A stretch of 64,000 bases of DNA from JBFIHF01 sp964411125. Lineage in GTDB: Bacteria; Myxococcota_A; Bradymonadia; Bradymonadales; Bradymonadaceae. The stretch spans positions 28,193 to 92,192 of the forward strand of contig CAYPJU010000018.1 of NCBI GenBank assembly GCA_964411125.1, written 5' to 3'. A program made the position numbers and the translations under genes. Positions 7,982 through 16,540 of this stretch are shown piece by piece; the stretch's first letter is position 1, and each line of letters begins with the position of its first letter. The notes beneath the pieces were generated by a model. It made no database searches and was not told the origin of the DNA. It saw nothing but the letters and a program-made list of their open reading frames with translations.

Positions 7982-8358
7982 TGCGTTGCCTGGACCGCTC
8001 GGACCGCGCCGCTCCGGTCGTCGTTCCAGCGCAGACATCGGACGAAGACGAGCGTGCCGAGCGCGTCGTGCGCTGCGTCGAGTGCGACCATCCGGTCGCC
8101 CACGATCGCGACCGTGTGGAGGTCGATGGCCGCCACGATCACGTCTTCACCAATCCCCACGGATATACGTTCCACATCGCCTGCTTCGGCGACGCATTCG
8201 GCGCCACGGAAGCGGGCGAACCGAGCGCCGAGTGGGCGTGGTTCGTGGGGACGGAGTGGAGGCTTGCGGTCTGCGGCGGATGTTTCGCGCACCTCGGGTG
8301 GTCCTTCCGAGGCGACACGCGGCAATTCTGGGGCTTCGTCGTGCAACGGATCCGCTGA
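7981..8358 (+). CDS. CULT-domain (cereblon-like ligand-binding) protein
   Basis: A 125-residue stand-alone CULT domain, the fold of the thalidomide-binding part of human cereblon. The zinc ligands are Cys32, Cys35, Cys98 and Cys101 (RCVEC and VCGGC). The aromatic cage is Trp87, Trp93 and Trp107. The spacing 6 and 14 between the tryptophans, and 5 from the second Trp to the third Cys, equals human W380/W386/W400 and C391. HVFTNPHGYTFHIACF and the FWGF near the C-terminus also fit. Bacterial single-domain CULT proteins of this size are known; their natural ligand is unsettled, with uracil-like or C-terminal cyclic imide ligands proposed. No signal peptide. It starts on the last base of the preceding stop codon. 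Confidence 0.9.
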   Translation: MRCLDRSDRAAPVVVPAQTSDEDERAERVVRCVECDHPVAHDRDRVEVDGRHDHVFTNPHGYTFHIACFGDAFGATEAGEPSAEWAWFVGTEWRLAVCGGCFAHLGWSFRGDTRQFWGFVVQRIR

Positions 8359-8433
8359 GTCACACCGGCGTGTGTCAGGGCACGGGCGGGTCGTCGCCCG
8401 TGGATCCGGCCGATTCGTCCAGGCCCGCCGTGT

Positions 8434-8997
8434 TCAGGGAGGCAGGACGAACGGGTACTGCACCATGACGAGCCCACCGTCCTTGGACTGCGGCATCTTC
8501 CAGTCGCGGATCGACGACGTCATGCACGTCTCCATCGACTTGTTGTCGAGCGTCGACTTCTTCACGATCGCCGAGGCGACCTGCCCGGCGCCGTTGGACG
8601 TGATCGACATCAACACGCGGCCGGCGAGTCCCGGATTGTCGGGGAGCTCCTTCTTGTAGCACTCGTAGATCGAGTCCTTGTTGCGGCCGATCGTGCCGCG
8701 AACCTGCTCGGGGTCGACCTGGCCGGTCACTTTGAACCACGTCTGGAAGAACTCGTCCCCCTCGACGTTGGGGTCGGCGAAATCGGGGCCGGTCTCGGCG
8801 GGAGGTGCGGTCGTCTCGGTGGTCGCCGTCGCGGAAGCTTCCGCGGACGCGTCTCCGGTCGGCTCCTCCATCGAATCGTCCGTGGTCGTCTGCTGTTCGG
8901 TCGTGGTCTCGTCCGGCTTCTTGTCGGTCGAGGAGCCGCCGCAAGCACTCAAAGCGAGCGTGCAGGCGAACACCATCGCGTAGCGAGGCTTCGACAT
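8434..8997 (-). CDS. AgmX/PglI-type TonB-like lipoprotein
   Basis: A 187-residue lipoprotein with lipobox LSAC followed by a low-complexity Thr/Glu/Ala linker to about residue 75. The C-terminal 95 residues match the AgmX/PglI C-terminal domain common in myxobacteria: GTIGRNKDSIYECYKKELPDNP (read in two parts), a beta segment with GRVLMSITSNGAGQV, and ETCMTSSIRDWKMPQSKDGG, ending in a beta strand. This domain resembles the TonB C-terminus and is found in gliding and envelope proteins. The start at MSKPRY is preferred over an in-frame extension of 20 residues because it begins at the signal peptide. It ends the minus-strand pair with the kinase upstream. Confidence 0.85.
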   Translation of the reverse strand: MSKPRYAMVFACTLALSACGGSSTDKKPDETTTEQQTTTDDSMEEPTGDASAEASATATTETTAPPAETGPDFADPNVEGDEFFQTWFKVTGQVDPEQVRGTIGRNKDSIYECYKKELPDNPGLAGRVLMSITSNGAGQVASAIVKKSTLDNKSMETCMTSSIRDWKMPQSKDGGLVMVQYPFVLPP

Positions 8998-9028
8998 GTC
9001 TACTCCTGTTCGAAATTGGGTGACACCG

Positions 9029-10939
9029 TTATGCCACGTCGTTGGCCGTCCGGCCACCCTCGCCTGAGGGCACTTCGTCGACCAGGTTCGCCTGGTCTCG
9101 CCAGATGCGTGCGATCCACATGAGCATCAGGAAGTTGGAGCCCGCGAGCGCGAGATAGACCGAGCCGGGATGAAGCGCGGAAACGAGGGCTGCAGCAGAG
9201 CTCACGGCGAAGGGAAAGACGCCGTTGCGTCCCGAGATGGTGGCAGCGCCGGCGAAGCCGAGTCCGTAGAGGAGTTGTTCGGTGGCGAGGGAGATGTGGT
9301 GGGGGAGGTGGGCCACGAGCGCGACGGTCCGCAACACGGGGACGAAGAAGACCATCAGCGCGAAGAAGCTGAGGAGCTTTCGGTCTACGGCATTCAGCGT
9401 CGCGCGACGGCGCAACACCTCGACCGTCGCCAGTACGAACACGATGACCATCACGGATTGCACCAGGTACCGGGTGGGGGTGAGCGGCTCCTCCCCCCAC
9501 TTCGTCATGAACCCGCCGACGAGGGGGATGACGGTCCAGACGACGACGGCGACCATCGCTGCAAACCATCGCGGACGAGCACCGATCCGCGGGTCGTTCT
9601 CGGAGCGGGACGACTGCAACTCCTCGATCTCCAACTGGCGCGCGCGCGCGCGGTCGAGCGCCGCGTCGAGCCGCGCGGTGAGTTCGGGCGGTGGTCTGTC
9701 GTACTCCGCGAGGAGCGCTCCCGCGACGGAGAGGTGACCGCGCCCCAGCTCCCAGTCGAACATGAGGGCGAGCCACCGTTCGTTGGCGCGTATCGCGGTC
9801 GGATTCTCGGCCCAGGTGGAGAGCGCTTGCCGCAGCCCGAACCGCGTCTCTGCGCCGAGCGCCGTGACCCGACCTTCGTCGGTCCCGTCGGCCATCGCGA
9901 GTTCCATGTCGCGGATGCGCCGCTCCGACTCGACGGCGAGCTTCTCGGACGTCCGGTGCGATCGATAGCGAACGAGCGCGAGCCGCATTTCGTCGGCCGA
10001 ATCGAAGCGCTGCGCGGGGTCGGCGGCCATCGCTCTCTGGCAGATGGCGACGAGCTCGGGGGACCCTTCGATCGGCTCGACGGGGGACTCGTAAGCGTGC
10101 CGCAGCGCCTCGAACAGAGTCTCTCCACGGTGGGGCGGTTCACCGGTGAGGATCTCGTAGAGCACCGCTCCGAGGAGGTAGACGTCGGTGAAGGTCCCGA
10201 GGGCCGATCCGTCGCCGAGCGTCATTTCAGGCGCCATGTAGGATGGCGTGCCAACGATCTGATCGGCGTCGCCGACCCAGTCGATCCTCTGCGACTTCTC
10301 GGGGTTCGTGGTGACGGCCAGGCCCCAGTCGACGAGATAGACCTCGCCGTAGCGGCCGAGCATCACGTTCTCGGGTTTGATGTCGCGATGGAGGATCGCC
10401 CGGTCGTGGGCGAAGTGAACGGCCCGACAGACCTGTTCGAGGATCTCGAGGTTCCACTCGAGGGGCTCCATCAGGTCGTGATCCGGGGCGGAACCGACAT
10501 CATCGATGCATTCGGACCACGGGATTCCTTCCACCCGCTTCATCAGCAGGACCGGCGCGCCATCCTCGGTCGCGGCGAGGGTGTAGATCGGTACGATGTT
10601 GGGGTGTTCGAGGCTACCCGCCACGGTCGCTTCGGAGAGGAGGTATCGACGTTGGCGTTCGGTATGTCCCTCGCGCAGCGTCTTGGCCGCGACGTCTCGC
10701 CCGAGCGAAACCTGATGTGCGGAGCGGACGACCGCCGTCCCTCCCTCGCCGATCGTCTCACCGAGCCGAAATTCGGCGGTCTCTGGAACGGCCGTCAGAG
10801 GACGAGTCTGTGCGCTCTCCGGGCGGCCCGGCGAATCGCGGCGCATCGTCGGAGGGTCGGGCCGGAGGACCGTGTGGGCCGGAAGTGTCGCGTCGAGCCT
10901 CAACGACTCGAAATGTCGGCGGAACTGCTGTTCGTCCAT
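9029..10939 (-). CDS. Membrane-associated Ser/Thr protein kinase
   Basis: A 636-residue Hanks-type kinase. The kinase domain spans about residues 55-330: glycine loop GEGGTAV, Lys86 in DVAAKTL, catalytic HRDIKPEN at 184-191, and DWG (204-206) in place of DFG, followed by GTPSYMAPE. DWG is common in bacterial PpkA-like kinases and keeps the metal-binding Asp. A helical region (about 340-465) is followed by five or six predicted transmembrane helices in the last 170 residues, including MVAVVVWTVIPLVGGF and VMVIVFVLATVEVL. The domain order puts the kinase in the cytoplasm, with the membrane region as possible sensor. It lies 31 bases before the AgmX-like gene, probably in one transcript. Confidence 0.92.
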   Translation of the reverse strand: MDEQQFRRHFESLRLDATLPAHTVLRPDPPTMRRDSPGRPESAQTRPLTAVPETAEFRLGETIGEGGTAVVRSAHQVSLGRDVAAKTLREGHTERQRRYLLSEATVAGSLEHPNIVPIYTLAATEDGAPVLLMKRVEGIPWSECIDDVGSAPDHDLMEPLEWNLEILEQVCRAVHFAHDRAILHRDIKPENVMLGRYGEVYLVDWGLAVTTNPEKSQRIDWVGDADQIVGTPSYMAPEMTLGDGSALGTFTDVYLLGAVLYEILTGEPPHRGETLFEALRHAYESPVEPIEGSPELVAICQRAMAADPAQRFDSADEMRLALVRYRSHRTSEKLAVESERRIRDMELAMADGTDEGRVTALGAETRFGLRQALSTWAENPTAIRANERWLALMFDWELGRGHLSVAGALLAEYDRPPPELTARLDAALDRARARQLEIEELQSSRSENDPRIGARPRWFAAMVAVVVWTVIPLVGGFMTKWGEEPLTPTRYLVQSVMVIVFVLATVEVLRRRATLNAVDRKLLSFFALMVFFVPVLRTVALVAHLPHHISLATEQLLYGLGFAGAATISGRNGVFPFAVSSAAALVSALHPGSVYLALAGSNFLMLMWIARIWRDQANLVDEVPSGEGGRTANDVA

Positions 10940-11081
10940 CCCTCCATGGAAGCATCGCTACCGCTTCCGACTCAAGCGTCTTCTCACGGAGGTTCGTTCG
11001 GCGGGTGATCGGTTCGAGCCGAGTCGGTTCGAGTCGTCAGGGTGTTGGTCAGAGCGGGGCCCGGTTTTTTCAGAAGAAAAA

Positions 11082-11110
11082 TTGCCAGCTCAGTGCCCCT
11101 GTCCTATAAA
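11082..11110 (+). promoter_or_regulatory. Sigma-70-like promoter
   Basis: TTGCCA (11082-11087) and TATAAA (11105-11110) are separated by exactly 17 bases, a good match to the sigma-70 consensus in otherwise GC-rich DNA. Transcription would start near 11117 and leave a leader of about 105 bases before the TTG start at 11222. The interval also separates the divergent kinase gene. Together with the terminator at 11570-11602 it delimits a single-gene transcript. Confidence 0.6.
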
Positions 11111-11221
11111 GGGGGTGCGTGAAACGGTCTTCGCGCAAAGTCGCACGGAATGCCGACGATCGTCGGTCCATACGTTAGCGTCATCCAGCAATTTGCCCTC
11201 TGGATCTCGTAGAGGTTTACC

Positions 11222-11524
11222 TTGACGGACAAGAAGAAAACACAAACCCGGTCCACCGTCACCGAGACGACTGATGGACAGTTCGCGGAGCTCACTCCCA
11301 CCGAGGAGAAGGCTCTCCGGATGCTCCATGGTCTGACCGAGGACGACAGCCACGAGCTGAAATTCGGACTGGGTGCCAACGCCGATACCCGGCTGAAGCT
11401 GGCGATGATGGAGAAACATCTCCTCGACGCCTTTCAGTGGGGCGAGCTCGCGACTTTCGAGATCAGCGACGAGCACGTCTCCGCGAAAGCGCGCATCATC
11501 GACCGACTTCGTAACGACGACTGA
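11222..11524 (+). CDS. Small hypothetical protein, monocistronic
   Basis: A 100-residue polar, probably cytoplasmic protein starting with TTG (MTDKKKTQTR), with AGAGG about six bases upstream. A basic, Thr-rich tail of about 20 residues precedes a helical domain with LTPTEEKALRMLHGL, HELKFGLGANADTRLKLAMMEK (in two parts) and a charged C-terminus. No family recognised. It has its own promoter and a strong downstream terminator, which suggests independent regulation and possibly high expression. Confidence 0.7.
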   Translation: MTDKKKTQTRSTVTETTDGQFAELTPTEEKALRMLHGLTEDDSHELKFGLGANADTRLKLAMMEKHLLDAFQWGELATFEISDEHVSAKARIIDRLRNDD

Positions 11525-11569
11525 GCTGCACCAAATCTGGCGTCGCATCAGCCGCCATGAGGCTTTACC

Positions 11570-11602
11570 ATCCCCCTGGATCGTATCCCGGGGGATTTTT
11601 TT
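11570..11602 (+). terminator. Rho-independent terminator
   Basis: ATCCCCC (11570-11576) pairs with GGGGGAT (11590-11596) around a 13-base loop, followed by a run of seven T. It ends the transcript of the 100-residue protein, 46 bases after its stop codon. The glycerol-1-phosphate dehydrogenase gene starts 16 bases later and must either be transcribed through it or have a promoter inside this stretch. Confidence 0.85.
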
Positions 11603-11617
11603 GTTCGCGAGCACAGC

Positions 11618-12958
11618 ATGAACGAGTACCAGGAAATTCTCGATCGTCACGCCGACGTCCTCGACACCCGCGCCATCGTGGTGGAGCGCGGAGCGCTCGA
11701 CGGAGCGCCCGAGCTGTTGGCCGAACATCTGCCGCAGGGGCGTTGGCTCGTCTGCGTGGACGAGAACACCGAGCGGGTCGCCGGCGCCCGTCTGATCGAA
11801 CTTCTGCAAGCGCGAGGAGTCGAGGTCGTCCGTTGCCTGGTACCGACGGACCCGGGGGAAAAGTTCCCGATGTGCGACGACGCGCGGGTCGAGTGGTTCG
11901 AGCAACAGCTCGTCGAGTTTTCGGGGGTCGCGGGGATCGCGGTCGGCAGTGGGACGATCAATGACATCGTAAAGCTCGCTTGCTCGCGCCGCCAGATTCC
12001 GATGGCGTGCATCGGCACCGCCCCGAGCATGAACGGCTTCACGTCGGGGATCGCCGCGGTGCTCTCCGAGGGGGTGAAGACGACGCAGGCGTGCACCGCT
12101 CCACGGGTAGTGATCGCAGACCTCGACGTCATGGCGGAGGCGCCGGCTCGCATGATCCAGAGCGGCCTCGGAGACCTTCTCAGCAAGCCGGTCTCCAACT
12201 CGGACTGGGCGCTCAGCGCGCGGCTCATCGGCTCGGCCCATTCCAAAGAGGCGATGGCGATCATCGAGGCGGGGACGCGGATGCTCGACGGGGTGGCGGC
12301 AAAGCTCCCTTCGCGGGACCGCGAGGCGGTCGGCGGGTTGTGCGGCTCCCTCATGCTGTCGGGCCTCGCCATGTCCGTCGCGGGATCGTCGAGCCCTGCT
12401 TCGGGCGGTGAACACCTCGTGAGCCATTTCATCGACATGACCGCGCACGCCTTCGATCTGCCGTACGATTTCCACGGTTGTCAGGTCGGCGTCGGCACCC
12501 TCACGACGGCGCTCTTCTACGAGCGCTTTCGAGCGCTCGACCCCGCATCGATCGACATCGACGCGCTGGTGGAAAGCCACGAGCCGTGGTCGGAGTATCG
12601 AGAGGTGCTGAAGGAACGGTTCGGGCCCCTCTTCGATGCCGTCGAGAAGCACGCGCGGCCGGGCTACCCGAGCGCCGACACGCTTCGCGAGCGCCTCACG
12701 CGCATCGTCGACGAGTGGGAAGAGCTGCAGGCCGACATCGCCAGCGGCCTTCGAACGTCGCAGTCCCTCGAGGACGAGCTGACCGCCGCCGGCTGCCCGG
12801 TTCGGTTCGCCGACCTGGGCGTCGATCGCGACCGCGCGCGCGCTTCGATCGCGCACTCCAAAGACATCCGAAACCGCTACACGATCCTGCACGTCGCATG
12901 GGAGCTCGGTCTGCTCGACGAGTGGACCGACGAAGCGCTCGGCCGACTCTACGAGTGA
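11618..12958 (+). CDS. sn-Glycerol-1-phosphate dehydrogenase (AraM/EgsA family)
   Basis: A 446-residue member of the iron-type alcohol dehydrogenase superfamily in the glycerol-1-phosphate dehydrogenase branch, which reduces dihydroxyacetone phosphate to sn-glycerol-1-phosphate with NAD(P)H. Seen are the nucleotide motif GSGTIND (110-116), GTAPSMNGFTSG (133-144) and three candidate metal ligands: Asp186 in GLGDLLSKP, His266 in GGEHLVSH and His286 in DFHGCQVG. It is slightly longer than AraM (about 394) owing to a C-terminal helical extension. The next gene, a DMT transporter, starts inside its stop codon (GTGA). No obvious geranylgeranylglyceryl-phosphate synthase is nearby, so the fate of the product is unknown. 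Confidence 0.87.
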   Translation: MNEYQEILDRHADVLDTRAIVVERGALDGAPELLAEHLPQGRWLVCVDENTERVAGARLIELLQARGVEVVRCLVPTDPGEKFPMCDDARVEWFEQQLVEFSGVAGIAVGSGTINDIVKLACSRRQIPMACIGTAPSMNGFTSGIAAVLSEGVKTTQACTAPRVVIADLDVMAEAPARMIQSGLGDLLSKPVSNSDWALSARLIGSAHSKEAMAIIEAGTRMLDGVAAKLPSRDREAVGGLCGSLMLSGLAMSVAGSSSPASGGEHLVSHFIDMTAHAFDLPYDFHGCQVGVGTLTTALFYERFRALDPASIDIDALVESHEPWSEYREVLKERFGPLFDAVEKHARPGYPSADTLRERLTRIVDEWEELQADIASGLRTSQSLEDELTAAGCPVRFADLGVDRDRARASIAHSKDIRNRYTILHVAWELGLLDEWTDEALGRLYE

Positions 12959-13851
12959 CCTCCGAGCCGCAGCAACGCATCCCGCCCGGGCTCCGCTTCA
13001 TGGCGGAGTCCTCGCTCTACTTCAGCCTCATGAGCGTTTGCGTCAAGTGGGCGAGCGAGCGCGGCGTCCCCTGGGAGCAGCTCGTTTTCGCGCGGTCCAT
13101 CTTCGCGGTCGTCGTCACCTGGGTGTGGCTCAAGAAACTGGGCATCGACCCGTGGGGCAATCAGAAAGGTTGGCTCGTCAGCCGGGGCGTCTTCGGCGTG
13201 ATGGCACTGATGTGCTTCTACTACGCGTTGTCGAGCTTGCCCCTCGGGGACGCGACGGTCATCCAGTTCACGAACCCCGCCTTCGTCGGTGTTTTCGCCG
13301 TCTTCTTGCTCGGCGAGCGCCTGCGCCCGCAGTACCTGTTAGCGACGGGTGCGTGCCTCGTGGGGGTCGCACTCGTGGCGCAGCCGTCGTTTCTATTCGG
13401 GGAGTCGCGCCTGCCCCTCGATGACGTCGGCATTGCGCTGTCGGGAGCGGTGGTCAGCGGTATCTCCTACACGATCGTGCGCAGGCTGGGCCGCACCGAA
13501 CATTCGCTCGTCACCGTCCTCTATTTCCCGCTGGTGGCCGCGCCGATCACACTGCCGCTCGCCATTGCTGCCGGGTACGTCCCCAATCTCGGTGACCTGG
13601 TCCCGATGTTCGGGGTGGGGTTCTTCTCGCAGCTCGCGCAGGTCCGCATGACCGAGGGCCTCAAGCTCGAGTCGGCGGCCCGCGCGACGGCGGTCACTTA
13701 TCTGCAGGTCGTCTTCGCGTTCGTGTGGGGCGTCGCCCTCTTCGACGAAGTGCCGACTGTTCTGACCGTGGCGGGCGCTGGGATCATCGTGGTCACCACG
13801 GCGCTCGTGAGCCTGTCGCGAAAGCGCGGGAACGGTGCCCGAATGGACTAG
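12955..13851 (+). CDS. EamA-family DMT transporter
   Basis: A 298-residue inner-membrane protein of the drug/metabolite transporter superfamily, with ten predicted helices in two EamA repeats. Typical are the first-repeat SSLPLGDATVIQFTNPAFVG with GVFAVFLLGERL, and the matching LESAARATAVTYLQVVFAF with VWGVALFDEVPT in the second repeat. The GTG start overlaps the dehydrogenase stop by four bases, so the two are coupled. EamA proteins export or import small metabolites; the substrate here is unknown, though pairing with glycerol-1-phosphate dehydrogenase suggests a polyol or related compound (inference). Confidence 0.9.
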   Translation: MTSEPQQRIPPGLRFMAESSLYFSLMSVCVKWASERGVPWEQLVFARSIFAVVVTWVWLKKLGIDPWGNQKGWLVSRGVFGVMALMCFYYALSSLPLGDATVIQFTNPAFVGVFAVFLLGERLRPQYLLATGACLVGVALVAQPSFLFGESRLPLDDVGIALSGAVVSGISYTIVRRLGRTEHSLVTVLYFPLVAAPITLPLAIAAGYVPNLGDLVPMFGVGFFSQLAQVRMTEGLKLESAARATAVTYLQVVFAFVWGVALFDEVPTVLTVAGAGIIVVTTALVSLSRKRGNGARMD

Positions 13852-13978
13852 CGAGGGTGCTCGATGGCCAGGGGCGGCGAGACGGTCGTTCCGGTGGTCT
13901 CGGGGAGGGCCGAATCTGCGATCGAACCTGCGGTCGGACTCTGCTATGACGGCATCGAATTCGACGCAAGGAGACGTG

Positions 13979-16534
13979 ATGCGGAAGTCGGCCCTGATCC
14001 TCGCCCTCGTAGCCGTTTGTGCGCCGGCTTGTCGCAAGACCGCGCCGACCACGACGCCCCCGGCGACCGAACAGACGAGCGAAGCGACGGCGACGGAAGT
14101 TCGCGCGCCGAAGCGAACCATCCTGTTCATCGGGGACGGGATGGGGGTCGGGCAATTGTCCGCCGCGGCGTACATGGGGGGGGGACCCCTCCGGATGATG
14201 CAGATGCCGCACATGGCGTGGACGACGACCCACGAATACGAGTTCCTCACTACCGAGTCCGCGTCGTCGGCGTCGGCGCTGTCGACCGGCCACAAGGCGC
14301 ACTACGAGGGGATCTCGGTCGCCCCCGGAACGACCGAGGAGCAGGAGGCGGACCCGGCGCAGCATACGGAGACGTTGCTCGAGCTCGCCGCCGCCGCCGA
14401 CCTGGGGACGGGGCTGATCGCCACCAGCCGCATCATGCACGCGACCCCCGCCGCCTTCGAGGCACACCGCTACCATCGTCACCAGTACGAAGGCATCGCG
14501 AGTGACCTCGTCGACAGCGAGCTTCACGTGATGATGGGCGCCGGCTACGAGGCGATGAAGTTCGGGGAGAACGATTACTGGGCGAAGCTGAAAGAGAAGG
14601 GGTGGCACACGGCGACGACCCCCGAGGAGCTCGCGGCGCGGCCCGAGGGGACGCGCGTGGCGGCCCTCTTCCACCCGCAGAACATGCCGTTCGTCCTGGC
14701 GGACGAGCCCCGCGCGATGTCGCTCGCCGAGATGGTCGAACGCACGATGGCGATCCTCGACGCGGATCATCCCGACGGCTGGGTTCTGGTCGTCGAAGGG
14801 TCGTTCCCCGACTGGTGTGCTCACAGCCTCGACATGGTTTGCGCGGCCCACGAGTCGGCGGATCTCGACCGTGCCGTCGCGAAGGCGCTCGACTACGCCG
14901 AGGACCGCGAGGACACGCTCGTCGTCGCCACCGCCGACCACGAGACCGGCGGGCTCACGGTGCTCGACCCGGACCGGTCGGAGCAGTTTTCGAAGATCCT
15001 GGGCGGGGACGAAGCGGCCGCGAAGCTCGCCGAGCTCCCGAACGCGGAGGAGCCGAGCCCACCCCCTTTCCAGCACATGGAGGTGGGGGAGTGGGGAATG
15101 ACGAAGCTCGCCGATCGGCGGGCGACCCTCGTCGCCGGACACTTCTCGATGGCGAGTCGCGCGAGATGGCAGCGTGACGACCGGTTCTACGCGGCGCACT
15201 CCCCGGAGATGGTCGCCGTCTTCGCGGCGGGGCCGGGCGCCGAGGTCGTGACCGATGCTCGCGACAACGCCGACGTCGGCAAGGCGCTTCGCGATCTGGT
15301 GGCGCGTGGCGCGAGGGGGGAATCGCTGAGCATCGCCTCCACGAAGTCGGCCCGCCCGAAAAACGTCGTGCTCCTGATCGGCGACGGGATGGGGGCGAGC
15401 GCCGTGACGGCGGCGCACTATTTCCTCGGCGGCGCGACGATGGTCGAGCTTCCCGTCCATGGGATGGTCGCGACCCACGCGGTCGACGGGGTAGTGAACG
15501 ACTCGCCGGGAAGCGGCACGGCGCTCTCGTCCGGCATTCGAACCGGCAAAGCGTTCCTCGGGCTGCAGGTCGACGGCGAGTCGACGAAGCCGGTCGTGAC
15601 GGCGCTGGAGGTCGCCGAGTCGAAGGGACGTTCGACGGGGATCATCACCACCACCTCCGTCACTCACGCTACGCCGGCGGCGTTTTATGCCCACCGCGAC
15701 AGCCGTGACGAGCAAGCCGGGATCGTCGACGACCTCGTGACGCTGCGTCAGCGGGTGCCGGGTAGTGACGGGATCGAGCTACTGTGGGGGGGCGGTCGCG
15801 CCGACATCGATACGGCGGCGCGAACGAAACTCGCGGAGCAGGGTTACGACATCACCGAGACGTTCCCCGTGACCGGCGATGGTCCTTCGATCGCGTTGTT
15901 GGCGGAGACGGCGCTGGCGAAGGCGAGGTTTCGCCGCGACGACGGTCAGCCCGGAACGCCGACGCTCGCCGAGATGACTGCCGCGGCGCTCGAGCGCATG
16001 GCGGGGGACGAAGACGGCTTTCTCCTCGTCGTGGAGGGGGGGCAGATCGACTGGTACCAGCATGAGCTCGCCCGCGACACGGCGGTCCTCGAGGAGATGC
16101 GCGATTTCGACGAAGCGGTCGCGATCGCGGACCGGTTCGCGGCCGAGCGGGGGGACACCCTCGTCATCGTGACGGCCGACCACTCCCACTCGATGTCTCT
16201 GCTCGACAATCACTACGCGTTCGAGAGCGGCCGATGCAGCGTGGCCAAACAATGCGGGGGTGAGTTCGAGTTCATCGGGATCGAAGTGAAGACGGATCGC
16301 ATCCCGAACGCGGAGGGTTTTGCGAACGTCGCACTGCAAGGGAACTACGCACCGCCGATGATGCACTTACAGTATCCATGGCCGGTGCAGGAGGCTGCGT
16401 TCCGCGTCGACGTCTCGGCTCCGCACTCCGCCAACTTCGTCCCCGTCTTCGCTCGCGGTCCATGGTCGGCCCGGCTGGGCGGATTCGTCGACCAACCCGA
16501 GATCGGGCAGCTCCTGCTGGAGTGGGCCCGCTGA
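13979..16534 (+). CDS. Exported double-domain alkaline phosphatase
   Basis: An 851-residue secreted phosphatase with two complete alkaline-phosphatase domains in tandem (about 45-440 and 460-850). Each has IGDGMG for metal binding, a serine nucleophile region (TTESASSASALSTG in the first, VNDSPGSGTALSSG in the second), an Asp-His pair (ATADHETGG and VTADHSHS), a mid-domain Glu/Asp/His set (VEGSFPDWCAH and VEGGQIDWYQH) and a final His (AAHSPE, SAPHSAN). The first domain has Glu where Asp usually precedes the nucleophile. A signal peptide ends near CAPAC, so it may be lipidated. AAGGAG five bases before the ATG fixes this start and rules out an in-frame 48-residue extension. Confidence 0.9.
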   Translation: MRKSALILALVAVCAPACRKTAPTTTPPATEQTSEATATEVRAPKRTILFIGDGMGVGQLSAAAYMGGGPLRMMQMPHMAWTTTHEYEFLTTESASSASALSTGHKAHYEGISVAPGTTEEQEADPAQHTETLLELAAAADLGTGLIATSRIMHATPAAFEAHRYHRHQYEGIASDLVDSELHVMMGAGYEAMKFGENDYWAKLKEKGWHTATTPEELAARPEGTRVAALFHPQNMPFVLADEPRAMSLAEMVERTMAILDADHPDGWVLVVEGSFPDWCAHSLDMVCAAHESADLDRAVAKALDYAEDREDTLVVATADHETGGLTVLDPDRSEQFSKILGGDEAAAKLAELPNAEEPSPPPFQHMEVGEWGMTKLADRRATLVAGHFSMASRARWQRDDRFYAAHSPEMVAVFAAGPGAEVVTDARDNADVGKALRDLVARGARGESLSIASTKSARPKNVVLLIGDGMGASAVTAAHYFLGGATMVELPVHGMVATHAVDGVVNDSPGSGTALSSGIRTGKAFLGLQVDGESTKPVVTALEVAESKGRSTGIITTTSVTHATPAAFYAHRDSRDEQAGIVDDLVTLRQRVPGSDGIELLWGGGRADIDTAARTKLAEQGYDITETFPVTGDGPSIALLAETALAKARFRRDDGQPGTPTLAEMTAAALERMAGDEDGFLLVVEGGQIDWYQHELARDTAVLEEMRDFDEAVAIADRFAAERGDTLVIVTADHSHSMSLLDNHYAFESGRCSVAKQCGGEFEFIGIEVKTDRIPNAEGFANVALQGNYAPPMMHLQYPWPVQEAAFRVDVSAPHSANFVPVFARGPWSARLGGFVDQPEIGQLLLEWAR

Positions 16535-16540
16535 GGCCAC

